Assembly: GCF_000503215.1 (NCBI RefSeq)
Contig: NZ_AYTD01000001.1
Span: forward strand, 496,001 to 560,000
Source: Pseudomonas canadensis
GTDB lineage: Bacteria > Pseudomonadota > Gammaproteobacteria > Pseudomonadales > Pseudomonadaceae
Length of the DNA stretch: 64,000 bases
Direction: 5' to 3'
Each line of letters starts with the position of its first letter. Within the stretch, counting starts at the first letter, position 1. Shown here piece by piece: positions 27,762 through 35,930 of this stretch. Under the pieces are notes generated by a model. It made no database searches and was not told where the DNA came from. It worked only from the letters and a program-made list of their open reading frames with translations. Made by a program: the position numbers and the translations under genes.

Positions 27762-28601
27762 TCAAGTGCTCCAGATTCGGGGGGGGACGGCTTCACGGCC
27801 CAGTACTGCGGGGCGTAACAGGCGCCATAAATCGATCAGCCAAGCGCGAGCATGCAGCGCCTCGCTGGCCAGGCAGCGGGCGACCAGCAAGCCCGGCAAT
27901 TGGGTCAGGTCGCCGCGCACCGCGTGGGGCAGGGCGCGGCAGGTTTCGAGTAATTCAGTGTCGATATCGCCCGTCAGCAGCAACGTGGCAAACACCGGTT
28001 GCCCGTCCAGGCCGATGGGCGAATCGAGCAAACCATCGGCGCCCACAATGCGCTGGCGCTCATGCCAGAGCAACTGGCCGTCACGGCGGATATCCAGGTG
28101 CGATTGAAAATGGCCCAGGTCGAAGCGCTCGCCGCTGGCGGGGCGACCTAGAGCGACCACGTCCCAGTAGAACAACCGTGCATCACCCTGCAGATCGATA
28201 CGCGTAGTGAGTTCGGCCTGGGCCGCGCTGAACACGATGGTTTCCTGAGGCAGCCATTCCAGCGTGGCGCCGGCTTCTACTGTCAGGTCGAGCTGTTGAA
28301 AAGCCGGCCCGCTGGCGCGATACCACTTGGCGGCGCCGGGGCTGGTCAGTTGCGCCCAGGCACCGGCGCCGACGTGGGCGCTGATGTCCAGGCGATCACC
28401 GCCGGCAATGCCTCCGGGCGGGTGCACGATGATGTGCTGGCACACCTCGGGGCCTTCGGCGTACAGGTGTTTTTGCACGCGCAACGGGCCGAGGTGGCGA
28501 CGCATCACCGGCCGCGTGGTGTCGCCGAAGCGCGCATAGCCGAGTTCCAGCTCGGCGTGCCAGCTGGGGGTGAACAGGGCAGGAGTAACGGGCAGGTTCA
28601 T
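27762..28601 (-). CDS. ureD: Urease accessory protein UreD
   Basis: UreD binds the urease apoenzyme and recruits UreF and UreG for nickel insertion. The 279-residue product has the family motifs [50 protein letters not shown] and the WLPQETIVF segment. It starts at ATG 28601 and is the first urease gene after the urt transporter genes, ending 3 bases before ureA. The adjacent urtE ends 31 bases upstream, so urea uptake and hydrolysis may share a transcript. Confidence 0.97.
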   Translation of the reverse strand: MNLPVTPALFTPSWHAELELGYARFGDTTRPVMRRHLGPLRVQKHLYAEGPEVCQHIIVHPPGGIAGGDRLDISAHVGAGAWAQLTSPGAAKWYRASGPAFQQLDLTVEAGATLEWLPQETIVFSAAQAELTTRIDLQGDARLFYWDVVALGRPASGERFDLGHFQSHLDIRRDGQLLWHERQRIVGADGLLDSPIGLDGQPVFATLLLTGDIDTELLETCRALPHAVRGDLTQLPGLLVARCLASEALHARAWLIDLWRLLRPAVLGREAVPPRIWST

Positions 28602-28632
28602 GGCAGAGTATTTATCGTTAGGAGGCTACAGA

Positions 28633-29331
28633 TTAGATGGTTACCAAGCCGCGCACACCTTCGCTTTCCATATTTTCACCACGGCCCTGCTGCACGATTT
28701 CACCACGGGACATCACCAGGTATTGGTCGGCCAGCTCGGCGGCAAAGTCGTAAAACTGCTCTACCAGCAGGATCGCCATGTCGCCACGCTCCGCCAGCTT
28801 CTTGATCACCGCACCGATCTCCTTGATCACCGACGGCTGGATGCCTTCGGTGGGTTCATCGAGGATCAGCAGTCGCGGTCGACTGGCCAGCGCGCGGCCG
28901 ATCGCAAGCTGTTGCTGCTGCCCGCCGGACAGGTCACCGCCACGCCGGTGCTTCATCTGCAGCAACACCGGGAACAGCTCGTAGATGAACTCGGGCACTT
29001 CCTTGGCTTGCGAACCGGGGAAGCGCGAGAGCCCCATCAGCAGGTTTTCTTCCACCGTCAGCCGCCCGAAAATCTCCCGGCCCTGTGGCACGTAGGCGAT
29101 GCCGGCATGCACACGCTGGTGCGGCTTGAACCCGGTGATGGTTTTGCCTTCCCAATTCACTGCGCCTTCTTTGGCTGGAAGCAAACCCATCAGGCATTTG
29201 AGCAAGGTAGTCTTGCCCACGCCGTTACGTCCGAGCAGGCAGGTGACTTCGCCGATCTTCACGTCAAACGACAGCCCGCGCAGGATGTGGCTACCGCCGT
29301 AGTACTGGTGCAACTTGTCGACTTGCAGCAT
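28633..29331 (-). CDS. urtE: Urea ABC transporter ATP-binding subunit UrtE
   Basis: UrtE is one of two ATPases of the high-affinity urea importer UrtABCDE. The 232-residue protein, of LivF type, starts MLQVDKLHQYYGGSHILRGL and has Walker A LGRNGVGKTTLLKCLMG, signature LSGGQQQQLAIGRALASRP, and Walker B LLILDEPTEGIQPS. It lies 12 bases downstream of urtD and upstream of ureD, which supports urea rather than branched-chain amino acids as the substrate. Confidence 0.96.
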   Translation of the reverse strand: MLQVDKLHQYYGGSHILRGLSFDVKIGEVTCLLGRNGVGKTTLLKCLMGLLPAKEGAVNWEGKTITGFKPHQRVHAGIAYVPQGREIFGRLTVEENLLMGLSRFPGSQAKEVPEFIYELFPVLLQMKHRRGGDLSGGQQQQLAIGRALASRPRLLILDEPTEGIQPSVIKEIGAVIKKLAERGDMAILLVEQFYDFAAELADQYLVMSRGEIVQQGRGENMESEGVRGLVTI

Positions 29332-29343
29332 GTTCAGCTCTCC

Positions 29344-30165
29344 TCAGCGACCGAGATAGACTTCGATCACCCGCTCATTTTCCTGCACCTGTTCCAGCGA
29401 CCCTTCGGCCAGCACGCTGCCCTGGTGCAACACGGTGACGTGGTCGGCAATCGCGCCGACAAACCCCATGTCGTGTTCCACCACCATCAGCGAGTGCTTG
29501 CCCGCCAGGCGCTTGAACAGCTCGGCGGTGAATTCGGTTTCGGCGTCGGTCATGCCCGCCACTGGTTCATCCAGCAGCAACAATTGCGGGTCCTGCATCA
29601 GCAGCATGCCGATTTCCAGGAACTGCTTCTGACCGTGGGACAGCAACCCGGCCTGACGCTCTGCTGAGGCGGTCAGGCGGATGGTGTCGAGCACTTCGTC
29701 GATACGGTCTTTCTGCTCGCCACTCAAGCGTGCGCGCAGGCTGGCCCACACGGACTTGTCGGTCTTCTGCGCCAGCTCCAGGTTCTCGAACACGCTCAGG
29801 GCTTCGAACACCGTGGGTTTCTGGAACTTGCGGCCGATGCCGGCCTGGGCGATCTGCACTTCGCTCAGGCGGGTCAGGTCCAGGTTTTCACCAAACCAGG
29901 CGGTGCCGTGGCTGGGCCGGGTCTTGCCGGTAATCACGTCCATCAGCGTGGTCTTGCCCGCGCCGTTGGGGCCGATGATGCAGCGCAGTTCACCGACGCC
30001 GATATAGAGGTTGAGGTTGTTGAGCGCCTTGAAGCCATCAAAGCTGACGCTGATATCTTCCAGGGTCAGGATGGTGCCATGGCGCGTGTTGAGGCCCTTG
30101 CCGGCCACTTGGCCGAGGCCGATGGCTTCGCGGCCGGCGCCTGCATCGAAAATAGGTTCAAGCAT
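29344..30165 (-). CDS. urtD: Urea ABC transporter ATP-binding subunit UrtD
   Basis: This LivG-type ATPase of 273 residues has Walker A IIGPNGAGKTTLMDVITG, the signature region LLSHGQKQFLEIGMLLMQDP and Walker B LLLLDEPVAGMTDAET, with GRKFQKPTVFEALSVFEN as Q-loop context. ATG 30165 has AGGAAC seven bases upstream; an ATG at 30177 overlapping the urtC stop would add MRNV and is also possible. An N-terminal extension of about 30 residues precedes the ATPase core, usual for UrtD. It is part of urtABCDE. Confidence 0.95.
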   Translation of the reverse strand: MLEPIFDAGAGREAIGLGQVAGKGLNTRHGTILTLEDISVSFDGFKALNNLNLYIGVGELRCIIGPNGAGKTTLMDVITGKTRPSHGTAWFGENLDLTRLSEVQIAQAGIGRKFQKPTVFEALSVFENLELAQKTDKSVWASLRARLSGEQKDRIDEVLDTIRLTASAERQAGLLSHGQKQFLEIGMLLMQDPQLLLLDEPVAGMTDAETEFTAELFKRLAGKHSLMVVEHDMGFVGAIADHVTVLHQGSVLAEGSLEQVQENERVIEVYLGR

Positions 30166-30173
30166 GACGTTCC

Positions 30174-31241
30174 TCATTTCTTCAGCAGGCCGATGACGCC
30201 CTTGGGCAGGTACAGGGTGACGATGATGAACAGCGCGCCGAGAAAGAACAGCCAGTATTCCGGAAAGGCCACGGTGAACCAGCTCTTCATGCCATTGACC
30301 ACGCCAGCGCCGAGCAGCGGGCCGATCAAGGTCCCGCGCCCGCCAAGAGCAACCCACACGGCGGCTTCGATGGAGTTGGTCGGTGACATTTCGCTGGGGT
30401 TGATGATGCCCACCTGCGGCACGTACAACGCACCTGCCAAACCACATAGCACCGCGCTCAGTACCCACACGAACAGCTTGAAGCCGCGCGGATCGTAGCC
30501 GCAGAACATCAGGCGGTTTTCCGCATCACGCAGGGCGGTCAGCACTCGGCCGAACTTGCTGCGCGCCAGGCGCCAGCCGATGAACAGGCTCGCCATCAAC
30601 AACAGCACCGTGGCCACAAACAACACCGCCCGTGTGCCTGGCTCGGTAATGCCGAAGCCGAGAATGCTGCGGAAATTGGTGAAGCCGTTATTGCCGCCAA
30701 AGCCGGTCTCGTTGCGAAAGAACAGCAGCATCCCGGCAAAGGTCAGGGCCTGGGTCATGATCGAGAAATACACGCCCTTGATACGCGAGCGGAAGGCAAA
30801 GAAGCCGAACACCAGCGCCAGCAAGCCTGGCGCCAACACCACCAGGCACAGCGCCCAGAGGAAGTGCTGGGTGCCGACCCAATACCAGGGCAATTCGGTC
30901 CACGACAGGAAGGTCATGAACGCCGGCAACTCATCGCCGGAGGCCTGGCGCATCAGGTACATGCCCATCGCGTAGCCACCGAGGGCGAAGAACAGGCCGT
31001 GGCCGAGGGACAACATCCCGGCGTAGCCCCACACCAGATCCAGCGCCAGGGCGACGATGGCGTAGCAGAGGATCTTGCCCACCAGGGTCAGGGTGTAGGC
31101 CGACACATGCAACGGGTTTTCCGGTGACAGCAGTGAACATAATGGCAACGCCAGCAGCAGCGCGAGAATCACCACGCCCACCGCAATCGTCACCTTAGGG
31201 CCAGCCTTTTGCGTGGCCGTCAGCATCAATGGTTGGTTCAT
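30174..31241 (-). CDS. urtC: Urea ABC transporter permease UrtC
   Basis: This LivM-type inner-membrane permease of 355 residues has about ten hydrophobic segments. Characteristic stretches are LDLVWGYAGMLSLGHGLFFA, LVFGFFAFRSRIKGVYFSIM and GRGTLIGPLLGAGVVNGMKS. It pairs with UrtB to form the urea channel. The ATG at 31241 overlaps the end of urtB, and the stop overlaps an alternative urtD start by ATGA, so the urt genes are translationally linked. Confidence 0.96.
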   Translation of the reverse strand: MNQPLMLTATQKAGPKVTIAVGVVILALLLALPLCSLLSPENPLHVSAYTLTLVGKILCYAIVALALDLVWGYAGMLSLGHGLFFALGGYAMGMYLMRQASGDELPAFMTFLSWTELPWYWVGTQHFLWALCLVVLAPGLLALVFGFFAFRSRIKGVYFSIMTQALTFAGMLLFFRNETGFGGNNGFTNFRSILGFGITEPGTRAVLFVATVLLLMASLFIGWRLARSKFGRVLTALRDAENRLMFCGYDPRGFKLFVWVLSAVLCGLAGALYVPQVGIINPSEMSPTNSIEAAVWVALGGRGTLIGPLLGAGVVNGMKSWFTVAFPEYWLFFLGALFIIVTLYLPKGVIGLLKK

Positions 31242-32743
31242 CAGTCGATCACCCGTCCTTTCAGTGCGAAGAGTCCCTGCGGGCGTTTCTGGATAAACAG
31301 AATGATCAGCGCGAGGATCAGGATCTTGCCGAGTACGGCGCCGATCTGCGGTTCCAGGATCTTGTTGGCGATGCCTAGGCCAAAGGCGGCCATGACGCTA
31401 CCGGCCAACTGGCCTACACCGCCAAGTACGACCACTAGGAAGGAATCGATGATGTAGCTCTGGCCCAGGTCCGGGCCGACGTTGCCGATCTGGCTCAGCG
31501 CCACGCCGCCCAACCCGGCGATACCTGAGCCCAGGCCAAACGCGAGCATGTCCACACGCCCGGTGGGCACGCCGCAGCAGGCCGCCATGTTGCGGTTCTG
31601 GGTGACGGCACGCACGTTGAGGCCCAAGCGGGTCTTGTTCAGCAGCAGCCAGGTCAGCACCACCACACACAGCGCGAAGGCGATGATCACGATGCGGTTG
31701 TACGGCAGCACCAGGTTGGGCAGCACTTGAATGCCACCGGACAACCACTCCGGGTTGGACACTTCGACGTTCTGCGCACCGAACAGCAATCGGACAAGCT
31801 GGATCAGCATCAGGCTGATGCCCCAGGTGGCGAGCAACGTTTCCAGTGGCCGACCGTAGAGGTGGCGAATCACCGTGCGCTCAAGGGCCATACCGATGGC
31901 GGCGGTGACAAAAAACGCCACGGGCAAGGCGATCAGCGGGTAGAACTCGATGGCTTGCGGCACGTAACGCTGCATCAGCAGTTGCACCACATACGTGGAG
32001 TAGGCGCCGAGCATCAGCATCTCGCCGTGGGCCATGTTGATCACGCCGAGAAGGCCGAAGGTGATTGCCAAACCCAGGGCTGCCAGCAGCAAAATCGAAC
32101 CAAGGGACATACCGCTGAAGGCTTGCCCGAGGATTTCGCCGAGCATCAGCTTGCGTTTGACTTGGGCCAGGCTGGTTTCGGCGGCGGTGTGCACGGCTGC
32201 ATCGGTCTCGACGCCGGGGGCGAGCAGCGCCTCAAGACGCGTGCGCGCCAGTGGATCACCGGTGCTGCCCAACAGGCGTACGGCGGCAAGACGAACGACG
32301 GGGTCGGGGTCGACCAGTTGCAGGTTGGCCAGGGCCAGACTGAGGGCGGTGTGCACGTCCTCGTTGGTCTCGGCGGCGACCTGCTGATCGAGGAATTTCA
32401 GTTGCGCCGGTTGTGCGCTTTTTTGCAGGGTCACCGCTGCGGCCAGGCGCACCTTGGGGTCGGCGGCGAGCAGTTGCTGGCTGGCTTGGACGTTGTCGAT
32501 CAGGCTGCGCAGGCGGTTGTTCAGGCGCACGGTTTTGGTTTCACCGTTGAGCGTGAGTTGGCCTTGTTCAAGGGCGTCCACCAGCTCGATGCGTGCCGGG
32601 TCGGGCTGGGTGGCCCAGTCCTGGAGCAGCTTCGCTTGTTGGCTGGGGTTGGCAGCCAGGAAGTCTTCGGCATCGCTGGCGTGTGCCGCCAAGGGCAGCA
32701 ACAGCAGGGCCATAAGGATGAAGCGGTAAAAGGCAGTGGGCAT
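31241..32743 (-). CDS. urtB: Urea ABC transporter permease UrtB with periplasmic N-terminal extension
   Basis: The 500-residue protein is longer than a plain LivH permease because it starts with a signal-like segment (MPTAFYRFILMALLLLPLAA) and about 190 residues of helical, repeat-like soluble sequence (DPDPVVRLAAVRLLGSTGDP resembles HEAT repeats). The LivH membrane core follows, with LLGVINMAHGEMLMLGAYST and GVPTGRVDMLAFGLGSGIAG. This extension is usual in proteobacterial UrtB. It may contact UrtA in the periplasm; that is inference. It forms the channel with UrtC. Confidence 0.95.
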   Translation of the reverse strand: MPTAFYRFILMALLLLPLAAHASDAEDFLAANPSQQAKLLQDWATQPDPARIELVDALEQGQLTLNGETKTVRLNNRLRSLIDNVQASQQLLAADPKVRLAAAVTLQKSAQPAQLKFLDQQVAAETNEDVHTALSLALANLQLVDPDPVVRLAAVRLLGSTGDPLARTRLEALLAPGVETDAAVHTAAETSLAQVKRKLMLGEILGQAFSGMSLGSILLLAALGLAITFGLLGVINMAHGEMLMLGAYSTYVVQLLMQRYVPQAIEFYPLIALPVAFFVTAAIGMALERTVIRHLYGRPLETLLATWGISLMLIQLVRLLFGAQNVEVSNPEWLSGGIQVLPNLVLPYNRIVIIAFALCVVVLTWLLLNKTRLGLNVRAVTQNRNMAACCGVPTGRVDMLAFGLGSGIAGLGGVALSQIGNVGPDLGQSYIIDSFLVVVLGGVGQLAGSVMAAFGLGIANKILEPQIGAVLGKILILALIILFIQKRPQGLFALKGRVID

Positions 32744-32772
32744 AACAAAATGTCCTGATCATTCACGGACGG

Positions 32773-32839
32773 TGTGGGAGCTGGCTTGCCAGCGATGGCG
32801 ATTTCAAGGACGCCATCGCCGACAAGCCGGCTCCTACAG
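32773..32839. repeat. REP-type imperfect inverted repeat between urtA and urtB
   Basis: Imperfect arms with cores GAGCTGGCTTGCCAGCGATG and GCCGACAAGCCGGCTCC form a hairpin just after the urtA stop. Such a structure can protect the upstream message and help produce more binding protein than permease, as in other ABC operons. Confidence 0.8.
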
Positions 32840-32843
32840 AGAT

Positions 32844-34109
32844 TTAGTTGCTCTTGACGGCATAGTCCGGCTTCTTGTCATTGCCGGGGATGTACGGGCT
32901 CCACGGCTGCGCCCGGATCGGCTCCTGGGTCTGCCAGACCACCGAGAACTGCCCATCGGACTGGATCTCACCAATCATCACCGGCTTGTGCAGGTGGTGG
33001 TTGGTCTTGTCCATGGTCAGGGTGAAGCCCGAAGGCGCGGCGAACGTCTGCCCGGCCAGCGCTTCACGCACTTTGTCGACGTCGGTGGACTTGGCTTTTT
33101 CCGCCGCCTGCGCCCACATGTGGATGCCGACATAGGTTGCTTCCATCGGATCGTTGGTCACAGCTTTGTCGGCGCCTGGCAGGTTGTGTTTCTTCGCGTA
33201 GGCTTTCCAGTCGGCAACGAACTTCTTGTTCACCGGGTTCTCCACCGACTGGAAGTAGTTCCAGGCGGCGAGGTTGCCCACCAGCGGCTTGGTGTCGATG
33301 CCGCGCAGTTCTTCTTCACCTACGGAGAACGCTACCACCGGTACGTCGGTGGCTTTCAGGCCTTGGTTGGCCAGTTCTTTGTAGAACGGCACGTTGGAAT
33401 CGCCGTTCACGGTGGAGATCACCGCGGTCTTGCCGCCCGCCGAGAACTTCTTGATATTGGCGACGATGGTCTGGTAATCGGCGTGGCCGAACGGGGTGTA
33501 GACCTCTTCGATATCTTTATCCGCTACGCCTTTGGCATGCAGGAACGAACGCAGGATCTTGTTGGTGGTGCGCGGGTACACGTAGTCGGTGCCCAGGAGG
33601 AAGAAGCGCTTGGCGCTGCCGCCTTCTTCGCTCATCAGGTATTCCACGGCCGGGATCGCCTGCTGGTTCGGCGCCGCACCGGTATAGAACACGTTTGGCG
33701 ACATCTCTTCGCCTTCGTATTGCACCGGGTAGAACAGCAGGCCGTTGAGTTCTTCGAACACGGGCAACACGGATTTACGCGACACCGAGGTCCAGCAACC
33801 GAACACCACCGCGACTTTGTCCTGGGTCAGCAATTGCCGGCCCTTTTCCGCGAACAGCGGCCAGTTCGACGCCGGGTCGACCACCACCGGCTCAAGCATC
33901 TTGCCGTTCACACCGCCTTTGGCGTTGATCTCGTCGATGGTCATCAGCGCCATGTCTTTGAGCGAGGTTTCGGAGATCGCCATGGTGCCGGACAACGAGT
34001 GCAGGATGCCGACCTTGATGGTCTCGGCGGCCTGGATCGTCCAGGTCATGCCCATGGCGGCAATGGACGCCGAAAGAGTGAAAGCCTTGATCAAGCTGCG
34101 ACGCTTCAT
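32844..34109 (-). CDS. urtA: Urea ABC transporter substrate-binding protein UrtA
   Basis: The 421-residue periplasmic protein has a signal peptide starting MKRRSLIKAFTLSASIAAMG, whose RRSLIK resembles a twin-arginine motif, and then the Leu/Ile/Val-binding-type fold (TIKVGILHSLSGTMAISETS). The segment VFGCWTSVSRKSVLPVFEEL and the later NGLLFYPVQYEGEEMSPNVF are characteristic of UrtA/FmdD proteins that bind urea or short amides. It is the promoter-proximal gene of urtABCDE and is separated from urtB by a REP hairpin. Genes of this kind are generally induced under nitrogen limitation; no NtrC site was identified here. Confidence 0.96.
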   Translation of the reverse strand: MKRRSLIKAFTLSASIAAMGMTWTIQAAETIKVGILHSLSGTMAISETSLKDMALMTIDEINAKGGVNGKMLEPVVVDPASNWPLFAEKGRQLLTQDKVAVVFGCWTSVSRKSVLPVFEELNGLLFYPVQYEGEEMSPNVFYTGAAPNQQAIPAVEYLMSEEGGSAKRFFLLGTDYVYPRTTNKILRSFLHAKGVADKDIEEVYTPFGHADYQTIVANIKKFSAGGKTAVISTVNGDSNVPFYKELANQGLKATDVPVVAFSVGEEELRGIDTKPLVGNLAAWNYFQSVENPVNKKFVADWKAYAKKHNLPGADKAVTNDPMEATYVGIHMWAQAAEKAKSTDVDKVREALAGQTFAAPSGFTLTMDKTNHHLHKPVMIGEIQSDGQFSVVWQTQEPIRAQPWSPYIPGNDKKPDYAVKSN

Positions 34110-34296
34110 GGTGCGATCTCCGTGAACTCAAAATTGTTATGAGGGGGACAAAGTCGAGGAGGTGATTGCAAGCGCTGTGCCTAGTCGGGAAAGGGCATGA
34201 AATAGTCGCTTTGCCGCGTGTTGCGCCCGGGTTGCGCACCATCAAATGGCAGGGCGGGGTGCCAGGTGCATCGCGATGCGCTACAACGGGGCGCAG

Positions 34297-34440
34297 TCAG
34301 CGCTTGGGCATCAGTCCGATGAAAAACACCCCGCCAATCGCCGCCGTGGCCACGCCGATGGGCAGGTGTTCAGGGGCGATCAGCGTGCGCGCAGCCACGT
34401 CCAGCCATACCAGGCACAGCCCGGACGCAAGGCTACAGAA
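34297..34440 (-). pseudogene. Remnant C-terminus of a FecCD-type siderophore ABC permease
   Basis: About 45 codons before a TGA at 34299-34297 read LASGLCLVWLDVAARTLIAP then EHLPIGVATAAIGGVFFIGL. This matches the end of FecCD/BtuC permeases, where ARTL-x-AP-x-ELPVG and a final GGPFF segment are typical. No start codon or remaining permease sequence is seen; the preceding in-frame codons run back into the 3' end of the PepSY gene. It is therefore a broken relic left next to the copper/iron-type TonB cluster. Confidence is limited by its short length. Confidence 0.6.
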
Positions 34441-34468
34441 GGCCTCTGTGTCGGGCATCTCGCCGGTT

Positions 34469-35851
34469 TCATGCTGAACCCGAGGCAGATTCACGTTGCG
34501 CAAAAAAGCGCGACAGCACCAGGCGATCCAGTGCCCACACTGCAATCAAGGACGCGCCAACAAGAGGAAAAATGATCGCCAGGGCGAGCATGATCACCAT
34601 CGCGGTTTTCCACTTTGGCAGGTCATGACGCAGCGGCGGAACGCCCAGGCCGCCTTGAGGCCGACGCTTCCACCAGATGACCACGCCGCTGACGGCGCTG
34701 AGCAGGATCATCAGGCAGATCAACAGCACGATCAGTTGATTGACCCAACCGAACATCTTGCCTTCGTGCAGCATCACGCCGGTCTCGGTGGCTCGCGCGA
34801 CCAGGTTGTAATGTTCCCAACGCACATCGGCCAGCACCTTGCCGGTGTATTGGTCCACGTGCAGGGTGGCGTCATTGCGTGGGTCGTTGGCGAACACTGC
34901 GACGGTGAATACGCCTTCGGCGGTGGTGGGGAAGGTGATGCTGTAGCCGGGCTCGACGTGGCGTGCGTTGGCCAAGTCGACCACTTGTTGCAAGCGCAAG
35001 GTGGGCGCCGCCGGAGCTGAATGCATAGCGCCGTGGTTCATGTGTTCGGCATGGTCGCCTGACACCGGCATCGGCGTGTTTTCGATGGCCCAGGGCACGG
35101 TCTGTTGGCTGGCCGTATTGAGCACGCGCGCCTGTTGGTCCGACTGCGGCACGTTGTTCCACATCGCCGCCGGGAAGGTGTTCCACAGGTCGGCATATTG
35201 CTTGCCCCAGAAGCCGGTCCAGGTCATGCCGCTCAGCAGCATCACCAGCAACAAGGACGCGCCCCAGAAACCGGTGACCGCATGCATATCGCGCCAAAGC
35301 ACCCGGCCACGACTGTTGAAACGCGGCCACAGCACACCCGCCGAGGACTTGCCGCGTGGCCACCACAGGTACAGGCCCGACACCACCAGCATCACGCCCC
35401 AACCGGCGGCGAGTTCCACCAGGCGATCGCCGACGGTGCCGATCATCAGCTCGCCGTGCAGGGCGCGGGCGATGGCTTGCAGGTTGTATTTCGAGTCCTG
35501 CTCACCGAGGACCGTGCCGCGATAGGGGTCGACGAACACGGTTACTTCGCGGCCTCTGTCGTGCATCACGAATTGCGCGCTGCTGGTGCTGTCGGCAGGG
35601 GGCAGGTATTTGCTGATCGCGGCGTTGGGGTAGGCGGTTTTGGCGCGTTGCAGTTGCTCGTCGGCGCTCAGGGCGTGCTCGGCGGTTTGGACCTTGAGCA
35701 GGTCGCCGTACATCAGTGGGTCGAGTTGGGGTTTGAACAGGTAGATGATGCCGGTCAGGGCCAGTAGCACCATGAACGGGGCGACGAAGAGGCCGGCGTA
35801 GAAGTGCCAGCGCCAGGCGAGGTTGTAGAAGGAAATCTTTTGAGTGCTCAT
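34469..35851 (-). CDS. PepSY-associated membrane protein of the copper operon
   Basis: The 460-residue inner-membrane protein has four or more membrane helices and PepSY-type domains. It begins with the family's WRWHFYAGLFVAPFMVLLAL, then LHGELMIGTVGDRLVELAAG, DMHAVTGFWGASLLLVMLLS, and a late MLHEGKMFGWVNQLIVLLIC. A periplasmic loop is His/Met rich (SGDHAEHMNHGAMHSAP), suggesting metal binding. Such proteins follow TonB-receptor genes and are proposed to reduce or move metals at the inner membrane. ATG 35851 has GGAGC upstream; an earlier in-frame start adds 19 residues without that site. It is the last intact gene of the operon. Confidence 0.88.
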   Translation of the reverse strand: MSTQKISFYNLAWRWHFYAGLFVAPFMVLLALTGIIYLFKPQLDPLMYGDLLKVQTAEHALSADEQLQRAKTAYPNAAISKYLPPADSTSSAQFVMHDRGREVTVFVDPYRGTVLGEQDSKYNLQAIARALHGELMIGTVGDRLVELAAGWGVMLVVSGLYLWWPRGKSSAGVLWPRFNSRGRVLWRDMHAVTGFWGASLLLVMLLSGMTWTGFWGKQYADLWNTFPAAMWNNVPQSDQQARVLNTASQQTVPWAIENTPMPVSGDHAEHMNHGAMHSAPAAPTLRLQQVVDLANARHVEPGYSITFPTTAEGVFTVAVFANDPRNDATLHVDQYTGKVLADVRWEHYNLVARATETGVMLHEGKMFGWVNQLIVLLICLMILLSAVSGVVIWWKRRPQGGLGVPPLRHDLPKWKTAMVIMLALAIIFPLVGASLIAVWALDRLVLSRFFAQRESASGSA

Positions 35852-35930
35852 CAGGGGCTCCGCAAGGCTTTGAATTTTTTGTGTCAGGTAGGCCGTCATC
35901 GGGGGCAAGTCGCACCGCCCCCGATGCTTT

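Noticed and set aside
28602..34109. Branched-chain amino acid (Liv) transporter instead of urea transporter
   Set aside because: The five-gene order, the long periplasmic N-terminus on the first permease, the UrtA-type binding protein and adjacency to urease all favour urtABCDE.
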